Shown piece by piece: positions 32,244 through 42,867 of a DNA stretch of 64,000 bases (within the stretch, counting starts at the first letter, position 1; each line of letters begins with the position of its first letter). The notes under the pieces were generated by a model. The model saw nothing but the letters and a program-made list of their open reading frames with translations, did no database searches and was not told where the DNA came from. The position numbers and the translations under genes were made by a program. Source of the stretch: Typhlomys cinereus (taxonomy: Eukaryota > Chordata > Mammalia > Rodentia > Platacanthomyidae); the NCBI GenBank assembly GCA_023101885.1, contig JALPQD010000016.1:8002684-8066683 (forward strand), in the 5' to 3' direction.

Positions 32244-33500
32244 TGAGCTTTTGCTGTTGTCCTTTCTAGATTGATCCTCTCCAGGTTGATACTCTCAGTC
32301 AGGCAGGTCGACATAGGCACCAGGCATGGCAGCAGGTTCTAACTTGGGAAGATATATGCAGCTCATGTAGTCTCTACTATCCAAGCTTGAACCACATCTC
32401 TAAGGGGGGGCCTTGACTTGGATACTCAAGGCCCATAACCTATAGCTGGTTCTGTCGATGGAACACTCCTGAGATATGCACTGAAGAAAATACTTAAGCA
32501 ATATAATTATTAAAAGAATAACTTCTATAATAGCATCCTTCTATTCCTTTAATAGTAAGGTTGCTTATGTCTTCCTTTGAGGAGTTCCAGAAGTGTATTG
32601 CCATCAGTTAGATGACCCATCTGTGAACCATGCATACTCCAAACCTGGGGTCCAGTCAGGCCCCATATGCCAAGGATGTCTCTTTCGGGGCGGAGGTGAT
32701 CATTGGTGGAAGTGCACTCAAATGGTCCATCTCTGTAATTTCTCATAAGAGTGCTGTTTGGGATAGGAAAGACACGGCCCCCTTTGCTTCTGACATGGAT
32801 TCTCCCAGTTTGGATTGCAAATACCATCTCCAGGGGCAGTCTTGGCATCTAGACTTTCTGGCATGATGGTCTCTTCCTTGGCCTTCAGCCAGGGTAAGAG
32901 GGTATCACAGTTTCTTTTAAGGTTCTAGTGGACTGAGAGCATAGTCTTGTACTTCTGGAATTTCTGAGTTAGTACATAGGTGGGAATTTTACCCACCTGT
33001 GTTTTAAGACTCTAGAAGTTATTCTCTAATTTCCTTAAAATCAGTGCACACATTCTGGCTAACAAGTCTACTTATTGTAAGTGACTAGACATGAAATTTC
33101 TACTTAGTATTTGACTAAAACTTAAAAAGCAGGCTTCTTCTCTAGAACAGAGAGCAGGAAGCTAGTTCCAAAAAAACCTAAGGGGAGGTAAAGGGCACTT
33201 CTAATTCCCAGAAGAATTCTTCCTGCCAGAGGCAAAACTTGAATTATCCCAAAGAAACAAAACCTAGGTGAAGGGCACTCCTAATTCCCAGAATTCTTCC
33301 TGCCTGAATTATCTAGGAGAGAGTGTCCAGCCCCTGTTTATGGGTGTTACTGTGACCTTCCTCAGGGGACAGGCTTTAGGCCTGAGCTGGGAAGAAACAT
33401 CAAGGCCTAACAATTCCCATATTTTTCCTTATTTCTCTTAATAAAGCCATGTCCTTATCCCAGAACATGTTACTTTGAATTCATCTTTTCCAAACTGAGA
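32244..33500 (-). mobile_element. Degenerate retroviral internal region (env-like 3' part), antisense
   Basis: Upstream of the LTR in its own orientation lies a 99-codon open stretch (32548-32848). It is followed, after a stop, by a codon run rich in Ile, Leu and Val around 32460-32530 that looks like a membrane-spanning segment with a short tail, the position and layout of a retroviral TM envelope end. The block contains frame breaks and a local duplication at 33190-33315, and no gag or pol is recognised. It is an old, defective copy inside NDRG4 intron 1. I cannot place it in a named family. Confidence 0.35.
33190..33315. repeat. Short tandem duplication inside the retroviral block
   Basis: The motif aagggcac(t/c)tctaattcccaga and gaattcttcctgcc occurs twice, about 75 bases apart (near 33190 and 33267). 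The second copy is slightly shortened. Confidence 0.75.
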
Positions 33501-33687
33501 CATATTCTGCCAGATTAGTTGGATAGGGACGTGGCAATCTTGCTTCTTCCCTTATTCCCCCCCCCTCCTCTTCTCCTCCTCCTCTTTCTGTCTCCTACAG
33601 CCAGGTCATCTGTTGGTCCCATTGTCACCCCTTCAGAACATTGCTACTGCTATTTCTAGAGGCTTCTCTACATAGCTCAAAATCACT

Positions 33688-34020
33688 GTTCAAGAGCCAG
33701 TGAGGTGGCTCAGCAGGTAAAGGGGCCTGCATGCAAATCCGATGATCTGTTTCATTCCTAGAATACACAATATATGGACTTCTGTTTCACCCTCTCAAAT
33801 AAATAAATAACCAGCTTTTTTAAAATGGCTGTTGGAGGTCTTGCCATCTTTATTCCAATAGTTGGCAGGAGAGAAAGCCAATAAATGGCTCATCTTATAA
33901 AGAACACTAGCTCAGGGTCAGCTAGATGACTCAATGGATAAAAGCATTTGTCACACAATGCTGGTGACCTGAAGAAGAGAAGCTGCTTTCAGGCCTCCAC
34001 ATGCATTGCCCACACATGCA

Positions 34021-34053
<33 letters not shown>

Positions 34054-34060
34054 GTTTTTC
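33688..34060 (+). repeat. Two truncated SINEs with a (CA)n end
   Basis: One partial B2/ID-type head lies at about 33690 (cagtgaggtggctcagcagg) and runs to an aaataaataa tail near 33805. A second partial head starts at about 33915 (gctagatgactcaatgga) and ends in (CA)n at 34022-34052. Confidence 0.55.
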
Positions 34061-34199
34061 AAAAGAATACTACCCCAAAGTTATATGCTATAGACCCACA
34101 TGTTCCTATCTCATACACACATCACCTCTTAGTCATAAACAGTATCCTCATCATCTATCTGTCCATCTAAAATCTTGGAATTTGTTATTAGAACAGAGA

Positions 34200-34824
34200 G
34201 AGAGCAAATATTGGAGACCAGGCCTCATCTCTGCCATCGGAGGACTCCTTTCTGCCTGGGTGGAGTGTGCTGCTGGACGCCAGGGCCTGATGTCCTTGCC
34301 CGTGGTCTGGGTGGTAGGACAGGGTCAGGCTGCCTGTAACGCTGGGAGTCGGGTGGTGAGAGGACGGAGCTCACGTGCTGGCCTGGCGCCTCCGCTTCTA
34401 GCTCTGGAGAGGGTCATGTTCTGGCCATTCTGTGTGCGCGTTTTAACCAGCAGCCCTAAGCTGGCTGCGGCCCACGGTCTGTTGGCAAGTGAGCGACGTG
34501 ACTTTGCTGCTGTTACTGTCCTGGAGGCTGCAGAGCAGACGTCAGCAGCTTGCAAGGAAATCCTGGCGATTGTGCGGCGTGCTCTGGAGAATTGCCAGTC
34601 CCCAGGCTCCCGGCTGCAGAGAAGCTGGGAAGGCGTGGCTCTAGCACAGCAGCTGAGGCATGGAGATCCGAGGCTGCACTGATGGAGGAAGTCTAAGGGA
34701 GACCCTCAATCATTTCTCTCAATTGCCAGTGCCTTTTTAAGAAGTCGTGTAAAAGGAGCTATTTTCAAAACTAAATCTTAAAGACTCAAACAGGTCTTTC
34801 AGTAAGAAAAAAAAAAAAAAAAAA
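34200..34824 (+). pseudogene. CpG-rich block ending in poly(A), candidate processed insertion
   Basis: Inside intron 1 a block at 34230-34680 is GC- and CpG-rich, unlike its AT-rich flanks. It stays open for about 160 codons to a TGA at 34683. A roughly 120-base AT-rich trailer and an 18-A run at 34807-34824 follow. That order (GC-rich coding-like body, 3' trailer, poly(A)) is what a processed retrocopy looks like. The product contains stretches such as EAAEQTSAACKEILAIV and RRALENCQSPGSRLQRS, which I cannot assign to a family. No AATAAA or clear target duplication was found, so a plain GC-rich intronic segment beside an A-rich repeat remains possible. Confidence 0.35.
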
Positions 34825-34992
34825 CAAGACAGGAGACTTTTGAGCAACAGCTCACTCTGTGGGCAGCAATTCCGGAGCGTCTTTGTGTGTATTCTAGGAA
34901 TGGACAGTTAAAAAAATATTGGCACATGCCCCAGCAAGTGCTAAAGCACATGCCATCCAAGGAAACCCTGATGAAATTAATTCAGTGGATCA

Positions 34993-35300
34993 CTTGTGTG
35001 AAAAGACAAAGGAGAGCTAGAGAGATGACTCAGGGGTTAAGACTCTACCTCTCAAACACAAGGTCCTGAGTTCGGATCCCAAGCCCCATGTAAAAATGCC
35101 AGGCACAAACAGCAGTGGCCTGTACTTCCAGCCCTGGTGGGCAGAGCTTGGGAAATCCCAGAAAGAAGCAAGAAGAAGGTAGAAGCAATCCAGGATGATT
35201 CCTGAAGTCACCCTTGTCCTCCACAGTGACATAGAATTCCTCCCCCCCACAAACACGCATGCACACACACAAATAAATAAATAAATAAAATATTTTTAAG
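34993..35300 (+). repeat. tRNA-headed SINE, copy 6
   Basis: A full-length copy: ggagagctagagagatgact at the head, gagttcggatcccaag as B box, gggcagagcttgggaaatcc in the body, a short (CA)n and an (AAATA)n tail. Confidence 0.85.
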
Positions 35301-35672
35301 CACTTTTTTTAAAAAAAGAAAAGAGAAAGAAATGGAGAGACTGCCAGGAAAGAAGGATTACAATGGGAAGAGGAGAGGGGTTCAGATTGGGGATCAGGGT
35401 ATGAAAACATCATACACTCAACATATTTATGCATAAAACATTTTTTTTAAAAAGCTAAGAAAAGAAAGATATACCAGGGTAACCTTGACTGTATGAGGAT
35501 CACGTTTGATCCCCAGCATTGGAGGTGGGGCTAGTGAATGCTGAAAGCTAGGGTGCTCACCATTTGATGGAAAAAAATGGGAAATTTTTATCAGAAAAAT
35601 CACAGCTAAAGAAGGGAAGTTAGACTGAAGTCTATGTGTTGAATTGGACTTAAGAGAGGTCAGGAATTAGAT

Positions 35673-36010
35673 GGTGTGACAGATATAGTTATCAGTTTGA
35701 CAACTGAAGGTGGAGTTTCTGAGCAAGCTTGTAGATTACTTAATTACACAGAAATACCCAGCCCAGAGTGTGTGAGGCCATTCCCTAAACAGGGGGCTAA
35801 GACGGAGGGAGCGGTCAGTGTTTCGGCAAGTGGCATGTTGGCGATGGAGCAGGGTGCCCCTCTTTCTATTTTCTGTGTGGCTGTGATGCAGCTGCTTCCC
35901 TCGGCTCCTGATGCCAGTGTGGATGCTCCTGTCTCTTGCTCCCCTAAGTTATTTTGGTCATGTATTTTTATGAGCACCAGAAGGGAAAGTGGAACAGAGG
36001 GACGTGTGTT
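35673..36010 (+). mobile_element. MaLR-type LTR, diverged
   Basis: It begins TGTGACAGATATAGTTATC with a cagtttgacaactgaagg motif equivalent to the caacttgacagttg motif of the other LTRs in the window. The middle part (ctgtgtggctgtgatgcagc) and the end near 36005 are diverged. No target duplication was found. Confidence 0.45.
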
Positions 36011-36269
36011 TGTGTCAGGGCCTTCCATTCTCTAGCCCCATCTGGGTACAGGGTGTTCAGTGAGGCCCAGGAGCACTGAGCAAACCTGTAGCTGGATCCT
36101 GGTTCCTAACCGGCATTCTGCTAGGCAGGAGCCGGAGCTCTCTGGAAGGGGGAGTCCAGGGCTCGTGCCGAGAGTGTGGGTACTCACAAGATGGATTCAT
36201 GCTGCAAGGAGCCATCTTAAAGAGACTGCCACAAGCCACACGTGGCCCATGTCCAACCATCAAATAAAA

Positions 36270-36530
36270 GATAGTGGGCTGGGGAGATGGTTTAGTGGTT
36301 AAAGCCTTTACCTAGCAAGCAAAAGGACCTGAGCTCAGATCCCCAGATCCCATATTTTTTAAAAAATGCTTGGTAGATAGTGTGGTGGCCTGTAATTTCA
36401 CAGAAACCCTAGTGCAAAGCAATAGGGAAGTAGAACAAGCCAGGATGATTACCCTTGAGCTTCCACAGGCGCACACTCGAACACACTCTGGCACATGTTC
36501 ACGTACACAGAAAAAAAATAACAGAATTTA
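36270..36530 (+). repeat. tRNA-headed SINE, copy 7, diverged
   Basis: The head (ggctggggagatggtttagt), B box (gagctcagatcccc) and body text (aagccaggatgattaccctt) match the family with more substitutions than other copies. The CA tail is short. Confidence 0.75.
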
Positions 36531-37243
36531 ACAGAAATTTAACAGGAAAATAACTGAGTAAGAATCCATGAGCCTGTAGTGATAAGGTAAAATAATGGAA
36601 CAGACAAGCGAGGGGAGGGGCAAGGATATCCCTTTCTTCCAGTAGAATTCCAGTCAGCGACTGAAGACAGATGACAGAAGCAAAAAAATTATCATCAGAC
36701 AAATGCCACGGTGATAATTGTGGGCAAGACTCATCAAGTGTTGCTAAAATTAGCATGGGGAAGTATGGGGGGAAGCAGGATGTTAAGTGAAGTCTCTTCC
36801 TACAAGACAATTCCTGGTAATGGAGAAGCACAGCAGCCACCAACTTTGTCCAGCGGGCAAGGTCAGCCTCCCAGATAAGAGGGTGCATCATGCACCCACT
36901 GTCTGGGTGCTCTGAGGAGACCACATGATTTCTGCTATGTTCTCTCCCCAAATGCCTCAAGTCCCATCCAATCGTGAGAAAGCAACAGATAAGGTCAAAC
37001 CCAAGACACAGTCACCTCCACTGACCAGCTGTCTTCAGGAGCTCCAGGCTCTTTCATTCATCAGCCTTGTCGGGTAGGCGTGGGTGGTCTGCATGTTTTC
37101 CCTGATCCTGGCAGGACTGTGAGACACCGTCCTCTTCATGTAGCTCTGTTTGTAGCTCTGTTTGTCCAGGATTGTGGAGGTGACAAAGGCCCAAGTTGCT
37201 CTCACTATACTGCAAGTTGCAGCATGCAAGTGTACCACCTCCC

Positions 37244-37280
<37 letters not shown>

Positions 37281-40200
37281 TGCACACACACGCACACACA
37301 CGCACACAGCCTTAGCGATCTTAGTTTGCATTGCATAGACTGATGAGTGGGAAGTGGGGAGAAATTCACAAGAACCCAGTGAGGGAGCAGGAGAGTGGGT
37401 ATAAACCAAGAGGACTAACTAGAAGTGGAGAGTGGCCAGGAGCAAAGCGCTGACCCCTGCTTCGACGCGTCCAGGCAGGCAGAGCGCTAGCCTTGTGGAT
37501 GGGTCCGTGTATGGCTCCTCCCTGGATCTTCCCAGGGTAGGACCCCTGACTCTCCTTCCTGCTCATTTTGGAAGCGAGGACCCTAGCAAAGCGTCCCAGC
37601 CCTGTGGGGTCAGGATTGGGACAAGGAGAGCCATAAGAGAGCAGAACCCTGGATGATTCCAAACCTCTGCTCTGGAGGGAGTGGAGGGGGAGGGTCTGGG
37701 GATTCTGGGACTGAGTGGGGTAAGCGGGGAAGCTCAGCTGTCTCAGTCCCTGTGTGGTGTAGCACTGCGTGCTGACTCCCATCCGAGGCAGCAGGGGACC
37801 CCAGGTCAACACATCTGGAAGGTGTGCAGGCTTGGTGAACATGTGCTCCTCCTGTGACATCCCTCTGTGGAACACCGGTCACTCCCGGGGTAGCCGGCCA
37901 AGCCTGGTTTGGGTTCATTTGCTAGTGGCTGTTCTTGTGTCAATGAGACCTTGTAACTGTCCGGGTGCAGCAGTGACTGACCTTGATCCTGACTGTCTGG
38001 AGTCCTTCTGATGTGCTGAAAAATCAGAAGTCATTCTGCAGTCCTCTCTTACCATTTAGCCTTCCCCCTCCCACGCGTCTGGTTTCACCTGGTGAGTCTT
38101 TGACCTTGACCCTGTTCATATCTGGCCTTTCCTTTCCGATATTCATAGTGGGATGCTACAGGCCTTGTTGGAAGTGAGGAGCACTACCTCTGTGTCATAT
38201 CACCCTCGCCATGGAGACACCCTAAGATCTGTATATGCATTTCAGACATCTCTACCTCTCCTATCACTGTCCAGGAAATGAGAGCCCCTCTCATTTGATG
38301 GTTGCTTAATAAACAGAAGAAAAACAAACAAACACCAAAAATCACAATTGCTTCATTCTGTAGAGTGGGACTAGTGCGGAGGAGCTCAGTTTAAGTATTT
38401 ATTAAGTAGTTTCCAAAGCCATGTGAGCCATTGATATGCTTCATCCCTACTCCATCTCGGGTTCCCCTGAATCAATCTTACCCTAGAGCCACACTGAAAG
38501 ATGCACAAATGGGGCTGGGCATGTATGTAGTTTGCAGTAGAGTGCTGGTCCAAAGATGCGCAGACCAGCAAGTAAGATGAGTGACATTGGCACCAAGTTC
38601 CTCCTCCATGAATCAAACAGCATCAAGAGGAAAAGAAGCAGCCAGGCCGGAAGGCGAGGAAGCCCCTGCTCAGCTAGGTTTTCATTTTTCAGGTCTAGGA
38701 CTTAACCTGATCTCCAAAGCTAAGGAGGGTCGGGGGGGCCTGGTTAGTGCTTAAGAGGGAGGCAGAAGTCCTGCAATGGCTGGTGGAATAACTCAGCAAG
38801 TAAAGCGCTTGTGGCACAAGCATAAGGACCTGAGTTCAGATCCCTATAAAATGGCAAGAGTGTGATCCCTGCGTGGTCGCCAGCCAGCCAGCCTGGCTTA
38901 CACAGCAGCAGTGGAGAGGCCCGCTCTCAAGTGCAGTGGAAAGGGCAGGGACAACACCTGAGGGGTGTTCTACACACACATACACACACATACACACACA
39001 CGCACACACACACATATGCATGCACCTACGCGTGTGCACCCGCACAATCACATAGATTCTCCCAGTTACAGCGTTTCTTTTTTCCTTCTTTGCAGTCCTG
39101 AGATGAAGCCAGGGCTGGTCTCAGGACAGACACATGACCAGTGAACTACAGGCGGCCCCCGACTGGCCTTTCTGTGGCCCTTTTCTCTACTCCTCCAAGC
39201 ATGTTGAGGCAGGCACAGCCTGGGATGAGGGGTGGATAGTTCCCCTTTTGCACATCAGCTGGGCTCCATGACTTGCCCCCACTAAGCTGGGCTGTGAGCA
39301 AATGGGGAATCCAGCCATGCCTATCAGTGATAAATGGGCGGGTCGGGGGTCACCCCACCCCCTTTAGTTTTAAGGTTCCTTGTTCCCTTTAGGAGATTAG
39401 GGATCTGGAGGAGGAAGAGAGAGAGAGAGCATCTCTTGTCTGCGGACCCCTGGGGCCGCCCTTTGCCCTCCCAGCTGCTTAGGAAGAGAGCTCTCTGCCA
39501 CGGGAGTGGAAACATCACCCTGGCCTCAATCCTAGAGCCCCAGAAGTGTCTCTGCCCCACCCCCACCTCCCTTCCATCCCTACCAGTCCTGCCATCACAG
39601 GCCATCTGTCCCTGCTCTGCCCACTCTCAGCCCTTTTAATAGCACCTCCCTGGGGAGGACTGTCCCTGCTTTGATTTCTCAGGAGGCGGAAGAGGGCGGG
39701 ACACCCTGGTGCATTGAATTCAGGTGGGTGTCAGGGAGGCAGGTGGCTAGGAAAGTCCTAATGGGGGGGGGTTCCCAGGTTGGAGCCCCTGTCAAGCTCC
39801 CACCAGGGCAGATGGATGGATGAGTGTGTGTTGCCGAAAGGGGGGGAAGGGGCAGGTGGAGGGAGAGGACGCCGTGCTAAAAATTACAACCCATTTGCAT
39901 TGTGCTAGCTGGTTTCCTCGGAAACCACTGGGAACAGAGAGTTCGGCAGGGTGGCAGGGTCTGCTAGTACTGGGGTGGGGGTCCTGGGTGACAGCTTCCT
40001 ACTGCTTCCTTGCGCGCCTACCCTGGGATTCCAATGGAGTTGGGTGGCCAGCAGCTCCCAGCTAGAGCCGGCACATCTGCATATCAGCGGTGTGAGACTC
40101 TGACACATCCTCTAGGCCCTGCCTGGCAGCGCTTTGGAGGGTTTGACCAGCCTCAGGTGGGAGGGACGGAGGCTTAGCAAGGGCTTAGCATGGCCACCTG

Positions 40201-40389
40201 TTCAGACTCAAGACAGAGCCCCGCCACAGATGTGGCTCCATCTGGACCCGGTGCCTCAGGACTGGCTCTGTCTCTGGCTTGCATAAGGGGAGGCAACAGC
40301 AAGGGACCACCATCTGATCAACCAGCTGCTCGGGACCATCAGTCTGTGGAGCAGGAAGGAAGCGTCCAGGACTTCGTTGTTTGTTTTTG

Positions 40390-40660
40390 TGCACAGGGCT
40401 GTGTGTGTGTGTGTGTGTGTGTGTATCAAAGAGCACCATGTGTGTCTGTGGAGGCCCGAGGGTGACATAGGGAGTCATCCTGGATCGCTCTACCTCCTTA
40501 TTGCTTTTCTCTGGGGATTTCCCAGGCTCCACCCTCTGGGGCTAGAAATGCAGCCCGCCACTAATTTTGCCTCTGGTTTTTACATGGGACCTGGGATCCA
40601 AACTCAAGATCCTTCTGTTTGCAAGGCAGATACTTAACCCTGAGCTCTCTCTCCAGCTCT
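40390..40660 (-). repeat. tRNA-headed SINE, copy 8, antisense
   Basis: A (TG)n at 40399-40425 is the tail. The body shows gatttcccaggctccaccct, and the head ends near 40658 (ctgagctctctctccagctc). Confidence 0.85.
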
Positions 40661-42772
40661 CAGGGCTTTGTTGTTAAGAAAGGCTAGAGATAGTCCAGCA
40701 GGTAAAGGTGCTTGTGTAGAAACCTGGAGACCTGAGTTCAATTCCCGGACCACTTGGTAGAAAGAGGGAACTAACCATGGTGCTCCCATTGCCCCCCACA
40801 CACACACCTTCTCTCAAAAAAGAAAGAAGAAAGGAAGGAAGGGAAGGCCGACAGAGACAGTTGGAAAGGAGAAGGAGGAAGGAAGCCGTCTGCCCACTAT
40901 CCTTCCAGTAAAGTGGCTGTAGCCTTATGGTGTGAACCCTAGGTTAGAGCCCAGCCTAGACCTCTTTGGTTTCCCCACCTCACCAGGATGAAAGTAAATA
41001 GCATAAGTAAGCACTACAGGCTGTGAAATGTCTTTAAGGACAAGGGGTGGCAGGACTGGGGGACAGAGCCCAGTGTCAGAGTCCTGGACAAGCTTGTGGG
41101 AGGCACCAAGTTTAATCTGCGGTTCTGGAACAATAAGGGATTGTTTCTCATCTTTTAAAAAGTCGTTTTAAAATGTTTGTACTGTTTGCTTCTTTCAGAC
41201 TGTACACTCCCGTGCTCACCCTCCAGCCAGGAGCCATGCCAAGCATAGATCCGTACTTTTTGTTTTCTGAGACAGGGTTTTAGGGTGTGTCCCAAGCTGA
41301 CCATGGACCCTCAGCCTCCTGCCTCTGCTCCCTGCTTGCTGGGCTTACAGGCTGGCAGCACCTCACCTTCCAGGCTTTTCTTGTGAGACCATTTGTATCT
41401 GTGATAGGTGGGCTAACATTACATGTTTCTTTTGTAACTTTTTTGTTTAATGTGACACAAAAATTGCTCTGTGATAGTGAATAATCTTAATGGAATTGTT
41501 GGCAATAATGAACGATTCTAAGGACTCACTGATGGACTCCAGCGTCTTCCAGTTTTCCTGTCACAGTTGACCCTGGGGGAAGGGGCATTTCTAGCTCAGC
41601 CATTATCCATGTCCTGGTTTCCTTAGGAGGCCTCTCCCAGCAAGAGGATCGCTGAATCTGAGTGTGTGAACTTTGTTCTGCTTTGTTTTAACAGAGCTGA
41701 GTATGGTTCTGTCACTAAGCAATACTCCCAAGCCCTCCATTTGAGCTTATTAAATAATATTAGTTCGTTTTGCAAAGCCCTCTCCCAGAAGAAAAAAAAT
41801 GTATCAATGTTTTTACTGTATGCAGTGTAAGAAAGTGCCAGTATGGGACTGGAGGTCGAGATTTGTGATAGACTGCTTGCCTAACATGCATGAGATCATG
41901 GGTTCAATGCCTAGAATCTCCAAACACTAAGGGGGAGAGGCAGTTTTGGTGCTAACAAACTTTTATCAGTTCATTTGGCCAGAAAAAAAAAGTGACTTGT
42001 TTTATTTCACTTTGAATCTCTTTGAAGCCTGCTGTGTATCAACTAGTGAGTGTTAATTCAGTTGTGAATTCCCAACTCAAGTCTTTGCTCTTTTCCCCTG
42101 GTCACCTTCTGGCTGGCCTTTGCCCACGTGAGACTCAAGTGAGAGATGGTCGGTGACCCGGAAGCATATCCTCCAGGCAGGACCTCTGATTTTCTCCCTT
42201 TTCCCCCACCCCCTGCTCCTCCACATACACAGGATATACATATACACCCCTGTGCATATGTGACCCTTCTTAACTCAGAGTCAAAGCCATCCCCCCCACA
42301 CACACACACTCAGGGACACAGAAACTGGGTTCTAGAACCCTCAGGCATTTCCCTGTCCCGGCTCAGATCTTACCCCCCCAATCCCCAGCAGCACATTTCC
42401 AGTGTCTTGCTGGCTCCCCTCATCAGCTTGCCCTTCAGCCTTGGGAGTATCCTGAACTCTCCTCCAGCCTCTGTCCCCCCAAAACTTCACAGTCCATTTC
42501 CCGATCCTGGGCCTTCTGGCCATAGTGACCCTGCTTCTGGCCTCCACACACGCCCTTCTGCTTCTCAATAAATGCAGGACTTTGCTTGAAATTTTTAGGG
42601 ATCACTATGTGTTGCTTTTTTTACTGTTGACTTCCTAAGCGCAAAACCCCTGAACTAAGCGGATCTTGGGGAAGGAAAGGCGTGGTCCCTGGAGGCAGCA
42701 GCCCAGGCCAGCCACATCTGTCTCCCCTGGGAACGTCAGAGCAGAACCCAATCTCCCTGCTGTTTCTCCTAG

Positions 42773-42867
42773 GACTCCTGCTCCACGACGTGACCATGGC
42801 TGGGCTGCAGGAGTTGCGATTCCCTGAGGAGAAGCCGCTGCTCCGCGGCCAGGACCTCACAGAGCTG
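42773..42867 (+). CDS. NDRG4: NDRG4 exon 2
   Basis: It completes the split Gly codon and reads LLLHDVT followed by MAGLQELRFPEEKPLL and RGQDLTEL. The internal ATG at 42796 has a strong context (A at -3, G at +4) and is the start of the 384-residue heart-type form. The acceptor is tttctcctag and the donor gtgagt; it ends in phase 0. Confidence 0.95.

Larger units (their letters stand above)
25527..42772 (+). other. NDRG4: NDRG4 intron 1
   Basis: This 17.2-kb intron holds several SINEs, MIR copies (about 27660-27790 sense, 29935-30135 antisense), B1 elements (about 29203-29320 and 30158-30255 antisense, 30352-30475 sense, 41255-41370 antisense), ID-like copies at about 28183-28266 and 41848-41935, a retroviral remnant, a candidate processed insertion and an LTR. 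Between these I see no exon I can defend. Confidence 0.8.

Noticed and set aside
36499..36960. 153-codon minus-strand frame in intron 1
   Set aside because: No family recognised; the plus-strand text looks like an old interspersed repeat, though I could not name it.
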